A stretch of DNA of 64,000 nucleotides from Parvibaculum sedimenti (GCF_009184905.1 NZ_WESC01000013.1:1-64000), one strand, 5' to 3'; counted from the first letter of the stretch, positions 27,168 through 37,389 are shown. Notes: generated by a model not told the origin, from the sequence alone. A program made the numbers and translations.

Positions 27168-27836
27168 ATGAAATCCGCCGTCATCGTCTTTCCAGGATCG
27201 AACCGCGAGCGCGACATGCTCTACGCGCTTGAGAAGATCACCGGCGAGAAGCCCATCCCCGTCTGGCACACCGAGACGGAGCTGCCCAAGGTTGACCTCG
27301 TGGTTCTGCCGGGCGGCTTCTCCTATGGCGACTATCTGCGCACCGGCGCCATCGCGGCGCGGGCCGCCATCATGGACGATGTCCGCAAGAAGGCCGATCA
27401 GGGCGTCCATGTACTGGGCGTCTGCAACGGCTTCCAGATCCTTTGCGAGGCAGGCCTCCTTCCCGGCATCCTCGTCCGCAACAACCACCTTAAATTCGTC
27501 TGCCGCAACGTGAAGCTCGAGGTCGCCAATGCGCAGACGGACTTCACGCGCAAATACGCGCAAGGCCAGGTCTGGCGCTGCCCGGTCGCGCATGGCGACG
27601 GCAACTACTTCACCGATGCCGAAACGCTTGCCCGCATCGAAGGCGAGAACCGGGTCGTTTTCCGCTATGCCGAGGGCACGAACCCCAATGGCTCGCTCAA
27701 CGATATCGCCGGCATCATCAATGATCGCGGCAACGTCATGGGGCTGATGCCGCATCCCGAAAATGAAATCGAGCCGCTTAATGGCGGCACTGAAGGGCGC
27801 AATCTCTTCGAAAGCGTGCTGGAGGCGGTTGCGTGA
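27168..27836 (+). CDS. purQ: FGAM synthase glutaminase subunit PurQ
   Basis: 222 residues, class I glutamine amidotransferase. The nucleophile is in [10 protein letters not shown], with His-Glu in MPHPENE. It supplies ammonia to PurL. The last codons overlap purL by four bases (GTGA). Confidence 0.96.
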   Translation: MKSAVIVFPGSNRERDMLYALEKITGEKPIPVWHTETELPKVDLVVLPGGFSYGDYLRTGAIAARAAIMDDVRKKADQGVHVLGVCNGFQILCEAGLLPGILVRNNHLKFVCRNVKLEVANAQTDFTRKYAQGQVWRCPVAHGDGNYFTDAETLARIEGENRVVFRYAEGTNPNGSLNDIAGIINDRGNVMGLMPHPENEIEPLNGGTEGRNLFESVLEAVA

Positions 27837-30052
27837 TTCCCAACGACACCAAGATCACCCCGGAACTCATCGCCGAACACGGCCTGAAGCCCGATGAATA
27901 TCAGCGCATTCTCGACCTTATCGGCCGCGAACCGACGCTGACCGAACTCGGCATCTTCTCCGCGATGTGGAACGAGCACTGCTCCTACAAATCGTCGAAG
28001 AAGTGGCTCCGCACGCTCCCCACCACCGGCCCGCGCGTCATCTGCGGTCCCGGCGAGAATGCGGGCGTCGTCGACATCGGCGACGGTCAAGCGATCATCT
28101 TCAAGATGGAAAGCCACAACCACCCCTCCTACATCGAGCCCTATCAGGGTGCGGCGACGGGCGTGGGCGGCATTCTGCGCGATGTCTTCACCATGGGTGC
28201 GCGGCCCATCGCGGCGCTGAACGCGCTGCGCTTCGGCGCGCCGGATCATCCGCGCACACGCCACACGGTTTCGGGCGTCGTGGCGGGCGTCGGCGGCTAC
28301 GGCAATTCCTTCGGTGTGCCTACCATCGGCGGCGAAGTGAATTTCGACGAGAGCTATAACGGCAACTGCCTGGTCAACGCCTTCGCGGCGGGCCTCGCGG
28401 ATACCGACAAGATCTTCTATTCGCAGGCCAAGGGCGTCGGCCTTCCGATCGTCTATCTCGGCTCCAAGACCGGCCGCGACGGCATTCACGGCGCGACCAT
28501 GGCGTCGGCCGAATTCGGCGAGGACTCCGAGGAGAAGCGCCCCACCGTGCAGATCGGCGACCCCTTCTCCGAGAAGCTCCTGCTCGAAGCCTGCCTTGAG
28601 CTCATGGCGTCGGGCGCGGTTATAGCCATTCAGGACATGGGCGCTGCTGGCCTCACCTGCTCGGCGGTTGAAATGGGCGCCAAGGGCGACCTCGGCGTCG
28701 AACTCGATCTCGACAAGGTGCCCTGCCGCGAAGCCGGCATGACCGCCTATGAAATGATGCTGTCGGAAAGCCAGGAGCGCATGCTCATGGTGCTCGACCC
28801 CGCGCGGGAAAAGGACGCCGAGGCGATCTTCCGCAAATGGGGCCTCGACTTTGCTGTCATCGGCAAGACGACGGATGACCTGCGCTTCCTCATCAAACAG
28901 CACGGCCAGGTCATGGCCAATCTGCCGATCAAGGAGCTTGGTGACCAGGCGCCGGAATATGACCGCCCCTGGGTGCCGACACCGAAGCCCGCAAGCCTTG
29001 CGCCTTCCGACGTGCCTGCGCCCAACGATCTCGCCGAAGTGCTGGTGAAGATCGTCGGCTCGCCCGACCAGTGCTCGCGCCGCTGGGTCTGGGAACAGTA
29101 CGACCACCTCATTCAGGGCAACACGGCCATCGGACCGGGCGGCGACGCCGCCGTGATCCGCGTCGGTCATTCGGGCAAGGCGCTCGCCTTCACGCTCGAT
29201 GTGAGCCCGCGCTACTGCGCCGCCGATCCGCAAGAGGGCGGCAAGCAGGCCGTTGCCGAATGCTGGCGCAACCTCACTGCCGTCGGCGCGGAACCGCTCG
29301 CCATCACCGACAACCTGAATTTCGGCAATCCCGAAAAGCCGGAAATCATGGGCCAGTTCGTCGGCTGCATTCAGGGCATCGGCGAAGCCTGCCGCGCGCT
29401 CGACTTCCCTGTCGTCTCCGGCAACGTGTCGCTCTACAACGAGACCAACGGCAAGGGCATCCTGCCGACCCCCGCCATCGGCGGCGTTGGTCTGCTGCCC
29501 GATATGGCGAAGCGCGCCACAGTCGCCTTCAAGGCGGAAGGCGAAGCGATCGTCGTTATCGGCGAGACCAGGGGCCATCTCGGCCAAAGCATCTATCTGC
29601 GCGACATCCTCGCGCGGCGCGAGGGCTCGCCCCCGCCGGTCGACCTCAGTGTCGAACGCCGCAATGGCGACTTCGTCCGTGCCGAGATCCGTTCGGAAGC
29701 TCTCACTGCCGTCCATGACGTCTCGGATGGCGGCCTCTATCTTGCGCTCGCCGAAATGGCGATGGCGGGCGACATCGGCGCCAAGGTCGATGCGCCGAAG
29801 GATATCCCGCTCCATGCCTGGGCTTTCGGCGAGGATCAGGGGCGCTATGTCGTCACCCTGCCCGAAGCCGCGGCCAAGGGCTTGCTGGACCGCGCAGCCA
29901 AGGCCGGTGTGCCTGCCGCCCGCATCGGTGCGACGGCTGGCCGCGAATTGACACTGGACGGTTGCAATCCCATATCATTGCAACGGCTCAAGGATGCCCA
30001 TGAGGGCTGGCTGCCTGCCTATATGGCGGCGGCGCCTGCGGAAGCCCTTTGA
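27833..30052 (+). CDS. purL: FGAM synthase large subunit PurL
   Basis: 739 residues, the short PurL type that needs PurS and PurQ. The start is GTG in the GTGA overlap with purQ, implying translational coupling. [34 protein letters not shown] and the glycine-rich segments fit. It converts FGAR to FGAM with ATP. Confidence 0.97.
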   Translation: MIPNDTKITPELIAEHGLKPDEYQRILDLIGREPTLTELGIFSAMWNEHCSYKSSKKWLRTLPTTGPRVICGPGENAGVVDIGDGQAIIFKMESHNHPSYIEPYQGAATGVGGILRDVFTMGARPIAALNALRFGAPDHPRTRHTVSGVVAGVGGYGNSFGVPTIGGEVNFDESYNGNCLVNAFAAGLADTDKIFYSQAKGVGLPIVYLGSKTGRDGIHGATMASAEFGEDSEEKRPTVQIGDPFSEKLLLEACLELMASGAVIAIQDMGAAGLTCSAVEMGAKGDLGVELDLDKVPCREAGMTAYEMMLSESQERMLMVLDPAREKDAEAIFRKWGLDFAVIGKTTDDLRFLIKQHGQVMANLPIKELGDQAPEYDRPWVPTPKPASLAPSDVPAPNDLAEVLVKIVGSPDQCSRRWVWEQYDHLIQGNTAIGPGGDAAVIRVGHSGKALAFTLDVSPRYCAADPQEGGKQAVAECWRNLTAVGAEPLAITDNLNFGNPEKPEIMGQFVGCIQGIGEACRALDFPVVSGNVSLYNETNGKGILPTPAIGGVGLLPDMAKRATVAFKAEGEAIVVIGETRGHLGQSIYLRDILARREGSPPPVDLSVERRNGDFVRAEIRSEALTAVHDVSDGGLYLALAEMAMAGDIGAKVDAPKDIPLHAWAFGEDQGRYVVTLPEAAAKGLLDRAAKAGVPAARIGATAGRELTLDGCNPISLQRLKDAHEGWLPAYMAAAPAEAL

Positions 30053-30079
30053 GGCCCTGAAACCGGGAGTGTCTACGGC

Positions 30080-30316
30080 ATGGCGATGAGTGCGAGCGAT
30101 ATCGAACGTCTGATCAAGGAAGCGCTTCCGGACGCCTTGGTCGATATTCGCGACCTCGCAGGCGACGGCGACCATTATGCGGCCAACGTCATTTCGGCGG
30201 CCTTCAAGGGCAAGACGCGCGTTCAGCAGCACCAGATGGTCTACAACGCGCTGAAGGGCGGCATGGGCAATGAGCTTCATGCCCTTGCCCTGCAGACCTC
30301 CGTTCCGGAAAACTGA
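30080..30316 (+). CDS. bolA: BolA-family protein
   Basis: 78 residues with the BolA fold pattern, including DGDHYAANVISAAFKGKTRVQQHQMVYNAL-type spacing; His residues suited to 2Fe-2S coordination are present. It sits between purL and a monothiol glutaredoxin, its common partner. GGGAG is eleven bases before the ATG. Confidence 0.93.
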   Translation: MAMSASDIERLIKEALPDALVDIRDLAGDGDHYAANVISAAFKGKTRVQQHQMVYNALKGGMGNELHALALQTSVPEN

Positions 30317-30368
30317 ACAAACCCATTAGCAAAGAGCGACGCTTCACGAGCGCGCGGAAGGACATCAG

Positions 30369-30707
30369 ATGAGCGACAATCCGGTCTTCGACCGCATCCG
30401 TCAGGAAGTCGAGAGTAACGACGTGGTTCTCTTCATGAAAGGCACGCCCGTCTTTCCGCAGTGCGGCTTCTCCAATGCGGTCGTTCAGGTGCTGACCTAT
30501 CTCAACGTCCCCTTCAAGGGCGTCAACGTGCTTGAAGATGCGGACATCCGTCAGGGCATCAAGGACTTCTCCGACTGGCCGACGATCCCGCAGCTCTATG
30601 TGAAGGGCGAATTCGTCGGCGGTTGCGACATCGTCCGCGAGATGTTCGAGCAGGGGGAACTCCGCGAGTTCCTCGCCCAGAAAGGCATCGAGACCGAAGC
30701 CGCCTGA
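30369..30707 (+). CDS. grxD: Monothiol glutaredoxin (Grx4/GrxD type)
   Basis: 112 residues with the CGFS active site at Cys32 and Lys24 in LFMKGTP, marking the Fe-S carrying monothiol class. Together with the upstream bolA it forms the conserved pair involved in iron-sulfur trafficking and iron sensing. GGAAGGA precedes the ATG. Confidence 0.95.
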   Translation: MSDNPVFDRIRQEVESNDVVLFMKGTPVFPQCGFSNAVVQVLTYLNVPFKGVNVLEDADIRQGIKDFSDWPTIPQLYVKGEFVGGCDIVREMFEQGELREFLAQKGIETEAA

Positions 30708-30732
30708 TCGGCGTTTCATCCGAAGAATATGG

Positions 30733-30754
30733 AGGCCGCGCGAAAACGCGGCCT
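30733..30754 (+). terminator. Hairpin after grxD
   Basis: An 8-bp perfect GC-rich stem with a CGAAAA loop, followed a few bases later by a short T-run (ATTTT). It also lies just past the stop of the minus-strand kinase gene. Confidence 0.6.
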
Positions 30755-30770
30755 TCTCCATTTTCGCGCC

Positions 30771-32117
30771 CTATTCGGAGGCTGCTGGCAGTTCGATATC
30801 GACCTTGAGGCCGCCGCCCTCCCGATCGCCAAGCGTAATCTTGCCCTTATGGTGGCGAACCACATCGGCGACGATGGCAAGCCCGAGCCCGAAACCACCT
30901 GCGTCGAGATTGCGCGCAGTATCGAGGCGATAAAACGCCTCCAGAACGGCCTCGCGCTGCGCCGCCGGAATACCCGGCCCCCGATCCTCGACCAGAAGCC
31001 GGACGATTCCACCTTCGCGCGACAAGGTTACATCCGCCTCGCCGCCATATTTGAGCGCGTTGGAAATGAGGTTCGCAAGCGCCCTGCCAAGCGCCGCTTC
31101 CTTGCCGCACACCGATACCGGCCCATCCGGCAAATGTAGCCTGAGCTTCGCCTCCGGCACGCCCGTCGCCTCGACGGCGCGGCGCGCTACCGGCGCGAGA
31201 TCGACGACATCTAATTCCTCGCCGTTGTTGTCCAGTCTGGCGAGCGTCAGCGTGTCGTTCATCAGCCCGCTCATATCCTCGATATCCCGGATGGCGCGCT
31301 CACGCTGGTCTTCATCCGCGATGAACTCGGCGCGAAGCCGAAGCCGCGTGAGATAGGTGCCAAGATCGTGGCTGATCGCAGCCATCATCCGTGTACGTCC
31401 TTCGACGAGATCGCGAATACGTCCCTGCATCCGGTTGAAGGCGAGGATCAGACGCCGAACGTCGCTAGCGCCCTCCTCCTCGATCGGTGCCCGGTCGAGG
31501 CTCGTGCCGAACTGGTCTACGGCGGCTGCTAGCTTCTGGATCGGCCGTATCTGCCGCTGCACGGCCCAAAGCGAGGCCGCACCGACAAGGAGCGTCACGA
31601 CAAGAACCATGAGCGCCATGCGGAAGCCGGTGAAACGCATGAGCACGGAGCTGCGGAAGTCGATGGTAAGGCTGCGGCCATCCCTCAGCTCCACGACGAG
31701 ACGCATGGGATGCATCGCCAGGAACCTTCCGCCGCGCAGGTTCACTACGTCGGAGCAAGGGCCCTCGGACACATCGACCATGGCCCGCACTTTCCGCCCG
31801 CCCAAGGCGCGGAGATAGCCGGCCACAAGCCGCGTCATCAAAGGCATGGAGACGGTGCCATCGCTATCCGGCTCCTTCGCGCTGACGGCGACGCGGACAT
31901 AGGAGGAATTCAAAGCCGTCAGGAGCCGCGGCAGATCCGCCTCGGGCGTCTTTTCCACCACCTCGACGATCGCGACGACCTGATTGGGCACCGGCAGAGG
32001 CAGGCCGCTGCCAAGTGTGTCCTGCCATTGCGCAAAATAGATCGCAAAGCCTGCCGCAACCATTACGACGATTGCCATGGCAACAATCAGGCAGATGCGG
32101 AGGAGGAGCCCGCGCAT
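30771..32117 (-). CDS. Sensor histidine kinase
   Basis: 448 residues. A membrane segment at ~8-30, a periplasmic domain of ~130 residues with a Cys, a second membrane helix (~168-190), HAMP, then the H-box ISHDLGTYLTRLRL. ATPase boxes follow (NLISNALKYGG, EDRGPGIP, GFGLGLAIV). The H-box has Tyr where Pro and Gly where Arg are usual (HDLRTPLTR). Its start lies just past the response regulator stop, so it is co-transcribed with it. The periplasmic domain is not one I recognise. Confidence 0.9.
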   Translation of the reverse strand: MRGLLLRICLIVAMAIVVMVAAGFAIYFAQWQDTLGSGLPLPVPNQVVAIVEVVEKTPEADLPRLLTALNSSYVRVAVSAKEPDSDGTVSMPLMTRLVAGYLRALGGRKVRAMVDVSEGPCSDVVNLRGGRFLAMHPMRLVVELRDGRSLTIDFRSSVLMRFTGFRMALMVLVVTLLVGAASLWAVQRQIRPIQKLAAAVDQFGTSLDRAPIEEEGASDVRRLILAFNRMQGRIRDLVEGRTRMMAAISHDLGTYLTRLRLRAEFIADEDQRERAIRDIEDMSGLMNDTLTLARLDNNGEELDVVDLAPVARRAVEATGVPEAKLRLHLPDGPVSVCGKEAALGRALANLISNALKYGGEADVTLSREGGIVRLLVEDRGPGIPAAQREAVLEAFYRLDTARNLDAGGFGLGLAIVADVVRHHKGKITLGDREGGGLKVDIELPAASE

Positions 32118-32120
32118 GGC

Positions 32121-32840
32121 TCAAACCCTCTCGGCCGGCACCGCGAGCATATAGCCCACGTTGCGCACGGTCTTTATGTAAGCGGGCAGCGAGGCGTCGT
32201 CTTCGATCTTGCGCCGAAGCCGCGACATGGCGACGTCGATCGACCGATCGAATGCCTCCCAGCTGCGTCCCCGCGTCATGTCCATCAACTGGTCACGCGA
32301 GAGCAGACGCTGCGGATGATGGACGAGGACGGTGAGAAGATCGAAGTCCCCGGTCGAAAGCTGGAGTTCGACGCCATCACGGAAAAGTCGGCGCGCGCCG
32401 AGATCGAGAACAAATTCTCCGAAGCGCATGCGCTCACCCTCACCGCCATGAACAATAGCGGGCACCGTCCGTCGAAGGATCGAACGGATGCGCGCGAGCA
32501 ACTCGCGCGGATTGAAGGGCTTGGCCATGTAGTCGTCGGCACCGAGCTCGAGGCCAATGATCTTGTCTATGTCGTCGCCCTTCGCCGTCAGGATGAGAAT
32601 GGGCACATTGCTCCGCGCCCGCAGGCGCCGGCAGATCGACAGCCCGTCCTCGCCCGGCAGCATCAGATCGAGAATGATGAGATCGGCATGCTTTTCGAGA
32701 AGCGCGCGATCCATCTCGACGCCACTGCGCGCAAGCCGCACGTCGAAGCCTTCTTTCACGAGGAAGGCTTTGACGAGTTCCCCGACCTCCCGGTCGTCCT
32801 CGACGATGACGATGCCCGATATGTGTGCCGATGCGTTCAT
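32121..32840 (-). CDS. OmpR/PhoB-type response regulator
   Basis: 239 residues from the ATG at 32840. The receiver domain has the acidic pocket (IVEDDRE), phospho-acceptor Asp in LIILDLMLPGEDG and Lys in AKPFNP; the C-terminus is an OmpR-type winged helix (RLLSRDQLMDMTRG). Partner of the kinase three bases downstream. The region in front of it carries spaced GTTAC repeats. Confidence 0.93.
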   Translation of the reverse strand: MNASAHISGIVIVEDDREVGELVKAFLVKEGFDVRLARSGVEMDRALLEKHADLIILDLMLPGEDGLSICRRLRARSNVPILILTAKGDDIDKIIGLELGADDYMAKPFNPRELLARIRSILRRTVPAIVHGGEGERMRFGEFVLDLGARRLFRDGVELQLSTGDFDLLTVLVHHPQRLLSRDQLMDMTRGRSWEAFDRSIDVAMSRLRRKIEDDASLPAYIKTVRNVGYMLAVPAERV

Positions 32841-32880
32841 GGCTCTTTTTTGCGCCGAAGCCGGAGCTACCACAAGCGCC

Positions 32881-32905
32881 GTTACCTTTGGTTACAAAGG
32901 GTAAC
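32881..32905. promoter_or_regulatory. OmpR-type direct repeats between regulator and EF-hand genes
   Basis: GTTAC at 32881 and 32891 are spaced 10 bases apart, the layout for tandem OmpR-family dimers, and an inverted GTAAC follows at 32901. The site is 40 bases from the regulator start and ~85 from the EF-hand start, so it may control both. Confidence 0.55.
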
Positions 32906-32991
32906 GGGCCGGAAATGGCCGCGAAACAGTGACCTTCCAAACTGCAAGTGTCGCAGGGGCGATCGCCCGGCAGCCAGTATGGAGGAACGCT

Positions 32992-33372
32992 ATGAAATCT
33001 TTCCTGACATCCGCAACCGGCCGGAAGACCCTTCTGACCTTCGCCGGGCTCGCCCTGCTGAAGACGCTGGTGGTCGTCGGCGCCGCCGGCCTCTTCTTCG
33101 TAGCACCCAACGCCGAGGCCGACGACGACATCGCCATGCTGCGCGGCGCCGACGGCAATGGCGACAAGGCGGTGACCATCGACGAGGCGCGCGCTGCCTT
33201 CGAAGCTCAGTTCAAGAAGCTGGACAAGAACGCCGACGGTGTCGTGAGCCGCGACGAATATGTCGAGGCGCGTCTCGCGGCGCTCTCCGAATACGACACC
33301 AACAATGACGGCAAGATCACCCGCGACGAGGTCCGCGCCCGCATGAGGGCGCGCGTCTCTGCCACCCGCTAA
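32992..33372 (+). CDS. Membrane-anchored EF-hand protein
   Basis: 126 residues. A hydrophobic segment at ~18-42 may be a signal or anchor. Three EF-hand loops follow: DGNGDKAVTIDEA, DKNADGVVSRDEY and DTNNDGKITRDEV, with Asp/Asn ligands and the Glu at position 12 mostly in place. It probably binds Ca2+ on the periplasmic face. GGAGG precedes the ATG. It is divergent from the two-component system and is its likely target. Confidence 0.82.
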   Translation: MKSFLTSATGRKTLLTFAGLALLKTLVVVGAAGLFFVAPNAEADDDIAMLRGADGNGDKAVTIDEARAAFEAQFKKLDKNADGVVSRDEYVEARLAALSEYDTNNDGKITRDEVRARMRARVSATR

Positions 33373-33405
33373 AGCCCCCCGCTCCAACCCGTGAAAGATC
33401 ACCCC

Positions 33406-33990
33406 ATGAACAGCAGATTTCTCCGCATTGCCGGCATCGCTCTCGCCGCCGGCCTCGCACTCACCTCATTCACCAATGCTGCCTCAGCGCGCGAACGTCT
33501 CCGGAACGGCTCAGCTACCGGCACCCAGGGCGGCACGGCGCAATGGTCCAAAGGTGTCGAGCGCAGCCCCGGTCATCGTTCGGTCGACCGCTCGCGCAAC
33601 GTGACCGGGCCCGAGGGCCGCTCGGCCAGCATGAATGCCGAACATGGCTGCACGGAAGGCGCAGGCTGCAGCCGTTCCATCGATCGCACGGGGCCGAACG
33701 GAAACACCTACAGCCATGACAGCTCGACGACCCGCAATCCCGACGGCAGCGTTTCGCACACCGCCGCCACCAGCGGTCCACAGGGTGGCAGCGGCAGCAC
33801 CACGAGCAATTTCGCCCGCACCGAGGACGGGGCGAGCTGGTCGCGCAACAAGGAAGGAACGGGGCCCAACGGAAACTCGGCCAGCGTCGATGCCAGCGGC
33901 CAATGCGAGTCCGGCCAATGCGGCAGCGAGGTGACACGGACGACACCAAACGGCGGCAGCACGGTATCCCGCTGGGTGACCGTCGAATAA
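33406..33990 (+). CDS. Secreted Gly/Ser-rich repeat protein
   Basis: 194 residues. Signal peptide 1-27 (ending NAASA), then a low-complexity region with repeats around TGPEGR, TGPNGN, SGPQGG and GTGPNGN at ~25-45 residue spacing, and two Cys pairs. I do not recognise a function; such repeat proteins are common in alphaproteobacterial envelopes. It follows the EF-hand gene by 33 bases and may share its control. ATG 33406 is used rather than GTG 33391. Confidence 0.72.
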   Translation: MNSRFLRIAGIALAAGLALTSFTNAASARERLRNGSATGTQGGTAQWSKGVERSPGHRSVDRSRNVTGPEGRSASMNAEHGCTEGAGCSRSIDRTGPNGNTYSHDSSTTRNPDGSVSHTAATSGPQGGSGSTTSNFARTEDGASWSRNKEGTGPNGNSASVDASGQCESGQCGSEVTRTTPNGGSTVSRWVTVE

Positions 33991-33993
33991 CGA

Positions 33994-34044
33994 AATCCGC
34001 GCCCCCCTTGCGCGGATTCCCGGGAGACCTCTCCCCAGGTCTCC
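33994..34044. repeat. Two tandem hairpins between convergent genes
   Basis: Two perfect 8-bp stems lie end to end: AATCCGCG/CGCGGATT (33994-34018) and GGAGACCT/AGGTCTCC (34023-34044). They precede the main terminator, making three stem-loops in ~85 bases. Confidence 0.65.
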
Positions 34045-34047
34045 AAG

Positions 34048-34078
34048 AAAAAAGGCCGCGGGAAACCGCGGCCTTTTT
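34048..34078. terminator. Bidirectional terminator between secreted-protein gene and rpsD
   Basis: A ~13-bp stem with GGCCGCGG at its core and a GAAA loop, flanked by an A-run on the left and a T-run on the right. It can stop transcription in both directions. Confidence 0.9.
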
Positions 34079-34101
34079 GACGTTCCGGTCTCGCGCGCCG
34101 G

Positions 34102-34722
34102 TTAGCTGCGCGAATAATGTTCGACGACGAGGTGCGGTTCCATCTGCACCGGATAGGGCACATCGGCCAGACCGGGGACGCGGACGAAACGAGCCGTCAG
34201 CTTGTTGGTGTCGACTTCGAGGTAGTCCGGCGTGTCGCGCTCGCCGCTCTGCACCGCTTCGAGAACGATGGCGAGCTGCTTCGACTTTTCGCGGACCTCG
34301 ACGACATCGCCTTCCTTCAGGCGGAAGCTACCGATGTTGACGCGCTTGCCATTGACGAGCACATGGCCGTGATTGACCAGCTGGCGGGCGGCAAAGACCG
34401 TCGGCGCAAACTTCGCGCGGTAGACGGCGGCATCCAGGCGGCGCTCAAGCAGGCCGATCAGAAGGGCGCCCGTGTCGCCGCGAAGGCGCGAGGCTTCGAC
34501 ATAAATGCCGTGGAACTGCTTCTCGGAAATGTTGCCGTAGTAGCCCTTGAGCTTCTGCTTCGCGCGGAGCTGCACGCCGAAGTCGGAGAGCTTGCCCTTG
34601 CGGCGCTGGCCATGCTGGCCGGGGCCGTATTCGCGGCGGTTGACGGGGCTCTTGGCGCGACCCCAGATGTTTTCGCCCATCCGGCGGTCAATTTTGTACT
34701 TGGCTTCCTGGCGCTTTGTCAT
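34102..34722 (-). CDS. rpsD: 30S ribosomal protein S4
   Basis: 206 residues from ATG 34722, preceded by AGGAA. An N-terminal segment ([17 protein letters not shown]) and an S4 RNA-binding domain ([14 protein letters not shown]) are clear. It nucleates assembly of the 30S subunit and elsewhere regulates its own operon; here it stands alone. Confidence 0.97.
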   Translation of the reverse strand: MTKRQEAKYKIDRRMGENIWGRAKSPVNRREYGPGQHGQRRKGKLSDFGVQLRAKQKLKGYYGNISEKQFHGIYVEASRLRGDTGALLIGLLERRLDAAVYRAKFAPTVFAARQLVNHGHVLVNGKRVNIGSFRLKEGDVVEVREKSKQLAIVLEAVQSGERDTPDYLEVDTNKLTARFVRVPGLADVPYPVQMEPHLVVEHYSRS

Positions 34723-34965
34723 CGCGATTCCTGTCAAAAATGGAAACGCCCCTCCTTCGCCGTCGGGCTTAAGCCGTTGGGCCGACAGGGAAAACTGGCT
34801 CAAGCGTTACCGTTTCCCACGGGTGCGTAAATGAAAACGGACCCAGAGGAGCCCGTCTTCAGGGCGGCTTCTAGCCCGGGGGGTTCCCTGTGTCAAATGC
34901 TTGCCAAAGGCACAAAACAGGAACATTCTATTCGGGTTCCTCCTCTCTCCGACGGATTTACGACA

Positions 34966-35217
34966 ATGCGCACAGATGACATAGAGATCCAAAAGGACAG
35001 ATGGCTTAAGCGGATATCAAAAGCCAAAGCAGATCTATTTGAAAGTTCGGGCTCTGTTACGTCGCGAATGGCCGCCGTCTACCATGGTGACCAAGAGGCC
35101 AGCCCATCAATGCATGCGGTTCAAGCGTTTCTCTCCGCGACCAATCGATTCCGACGACTGACTGTCGCATACGCGAAATTTGTGCACCGTCATGCGAAAT
35201 CGACGCCACACTCCTAG
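34966..35217 (+). CDS. Hypothetical small protein
   Basis: 83 residues from ATG 34966; the frame opens at 34831. It is rich in Lys/Arg with a helical look (KDRWLKRISKAKADLF). It is AT-richer than its neighbours, has no good ribosome site and converges on trmJ with a shared stop. It may be a recent acquisition or not a gene at all. Confidence 0.35.
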   Translation: MRTDDIEIQKDRWLKRISKAKADLFESSGSVTSRMAAVYHGDQEASPSMHAVQAFLSATNRFRRLTVAYAKFVHRHAKSTPHS

Positions 35218-36002
35218 CCCTCGGGCCCCTCGCCTTTCGGCACCCGGCGGGTCAAAGCGGCGACGACGCCGCGCATGGTCCTGACCTCCTGCTCGGTCAT
35301 GGTAGCCCGCTGGAAGAGGTTGCGCAGGTTCCTGACCATCGAGGGGCGCTTCTCCGGCGGCTTCAGGAAGCCGAAGCGGTCGAGCTCGCCTTCCAGATGT
35401 TCGAAGAAACCCAGAAGCTCCTCCTTGGTCGCCGGCCGCGTCTGGAGATAGTCGATCTGCTCGGCGGGGGTGCGGTCCGCCGCCTTGAACCACTCATAAC
35501 CGATCAGCAGGACCGCCTGGGCGAGGTTCAGCGAGGCGAAGGCCGGATTGACCGGGACCATCAGAACCGCGTCGGCGAGCACCACATCGTCATTGGTAAG
35601 CCCTGTACGCTCCGGCCCGAAAATAATCCCCGCCCGCCTGCCGCTCCCGATGACCTCGCGCAGCTTCGCCGCCGCCGTTTCGGGCGTCAGCACCGGCTTC
35701 ACCATGTCGCGCGTCCGGGCTGTGGTAGCGATCACATAATCGAGGTCCGCCACGGCCTCCTCGGTTCTGCTCACCAGACGAGCATTGTCGATCACAACAT
35801 CGGCGCCTGACGCAGCGGCACGGGCACGATCATTAGGCCAGCCATCGCGCGGGGAGACCAGACGCAGATCGGAAAGGCCGAAATTGAGCATGGCGCGGGA
35901 GGCCGTACCGATGTTCTCGCCAAGCTGCGGCTGGACGAGAATGATGGCTGGCGCGTTCTCACCCTGTGAGACGTCTGCTTTGGTTTGGTCGGTTCCGGCC
36001 AT
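35214..36002 (-). CDS. trmJ: TrmJ-type tRNA 2'-O-methyltransferase (SPOUT)
   Basis: 262 residues. The SPOUT knot segments are QPQLGENIGTASRAMLNFG near the N-terminus and FGPERTGL mid-protein. TrmJ methylates the 2'-OH of tRNA position 32 in E. coli. The C-terminal ~80 residues form a helical extension typical of the family. Confidence 0.9.
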   Translation of the reverse strand: MAGTDQTKADVSQGENAPAIILVQPQLGENIGTASRAMLNFGLSDLRLVSPRDGWPNDRARAAASGADVVIDNARLVSRTEEAVADLDYVIATTARTRDMVKPVLTPETAAAKLREVIGSGRRAGIIFGPERTGLTNDDVVLADAVLMVPVNPAFASLNLAQAVLLIGYEWFKAADRTPAEQIDYLQTRPATKEELLGFFEHLEGELDRFGFLKPPEKRPSMVRNLRNLFQRATMTEQEVRTMRGVVAALTRRVPKGEGPEG

Positions 36003-36165
36003 GATAATGGGCTCGCGCGTGAAATATTGTGTCGCTGAATAGGCGATTGGCCGTCTTTAATCAATCGGCCCGCAATGTTATACGAACTTGTCCCACAAGC
36101 GCCCTGGCGCGCGCTGCGCGCCTCGCCCGCCTCCCCGCTCACGCTTTCTCGAAGGGTTCAGTTTC

Positions 36166-37389
36166 ATGTCCAAGATCAAGGTCAAAAATCCGGTTGTCGA
36201 TCTCGACGGCGATGAAATGACCCGGATCATCTGGAAGTGGATCAAGGACAAGCTGATATTCCCCTATCTCGACATCGACCTCGACTATTACGACCTCGGC
36301 ATGGAACATCGCGACGCTACCGACGACAAGGTGACGATCGACTCGGCCGAGGCGATCAAGAAATACGGCGTCGGCGTCAAATGCGCGACGATCACCCCCG
36401 ATGAAGCCCGCGTGAAGGAATTCGGCCTCAAGAAGATGTGGAAGTCGCCCAACGGCACGATCCGCAACATTCTCGATGGCACCGTTTTCCGCGAGCCGAT
36501 CATCTGCCGCAACATTCCCCGCCTCATTCCTGGCTGGACCGAGCCGATTGTCATTGGCCGCCACGCTTTCGGCGACCAGTACCGCGCAACCGATTTCGTC
36601 GTGCCGGGTAAGGGCAAGCTGACGATGAAATGGGTCTCCGAGGATGGCAAGGAGACGAAGGAATTCGACGTGTTCGACTATCCGGGCGCCGGCGTCGCCA
36701 TGGGCATGTACAATCTCGACGCGTCGATCCGCGACTTCGCGCGCGCCTGCCTGAAGTTCGGCCTCGACCGCAAGTACCCCGTCTACCTCTCCACGAAGAA
36801 CACGATCCTCAAGGCCTATGACGGCCGCTTCAAGGACATCTTCCAGGAAGTCTACGAGAAGGAGTACAAGGCGGACTTCGACAAGCACAAGCTCGTCTAT
36901 GAACACCGCCTGATCGACGACATGGTGGCCTCCTCGCTCAAGTGGTCGGGCGGCTATGTCTGGGCCTGCAAGAACTATGATGGCGACGTGCAGTCGGACT
37001 CGGTCGCTCAGGGCTTCGGCTCGCTCGGCCTGATGACCAGCGTGCTGCTGACGCCGGATGGCAAGATCATGGAAGCGGAAGCCGCTCACGGCACGGTCAC
37101 GCGCCATTACCGCGCCCATCAGCGCGGCGAGCAGACCTCGACCAACTCCATCGCCTCGATCTTTGCCTGGACGCGCGGCCTCACCCATCGCGCCAAGCTC
37201 GACGGTACACCGGAGCTCGAGAAGTTCGCCCACACGCTTGAGAAGGTTTGCGTCTCGACGGTGGAAAGCGGCTACATGACGAAGGATCTCGCCCTTCTCG
37301 TCGGCTCTGAGCAGAAGTGGCTCTCGACCGAGGGCTTCCTCGACAAGGTTGCCGAGAACCTCAACAAGGCGCTGGCGAAGCAGGCTTGA
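36166..37389 (+). CDS. icd: NADP-dependent isocitrate dehydrogenase
   Basis: 407 residues of the dimeric eukaryotic-like class. [40 protein letters not shown] and the NADP-binding [10 protein letters not shown] segments are visible. Converts isocitrate to 2-oxoglutarate in the TCA cycle. GAAGGG lies eleven bases before the ATG; the open frame continues to 36088. Confidence 0.96.
   Translation: MSKIKVKNPVVDLDGDEMTRIIWKWIKDKLIFPYLDIDLDYYDLGMEHRDATDDKVTIDSAEAIKKYGVGVKCATITPDEARVKEFGLKKMWKSPNGTIRNILDGTVFREPIICRNIPRLIPGWTEPIVIGRHAFGDQYRATDFVVPGKGKLTMKWVSEDGKETKEFDVFDYPGAGVAMGMYNLDASIRDFARACLKFGLDRKYPVYLSTKNTILKAYDGRFKDIFQEVYEKEYKADFDKHKLVYEHRLIDDMVASSLKWSGGYVWACKNYDGDVQSDSVAQGFGSLGLMTSVLLTPDGKIMEAEAAHGTVTRHYRAHQRGEQTSTNSIASIFAWTRGLTHRAKLDGTPELEKFAHTLEKVCVSTVESGYMTKDLALLVGSEQKWLSTEGFLDKVAENLNKALAKQA

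Noticed and set aside
27665-29815. Long minus-strand frame of 716 codons
   Set aside because: It lies wholly antisense to purL, whose protein is unmistakable; the frame is open because of high GC third positions.
31710-33308. Plus-strand frame of 532 codons
   Set aside because: Overlaps the kinase, regulator and EF-hand genes in other frames.
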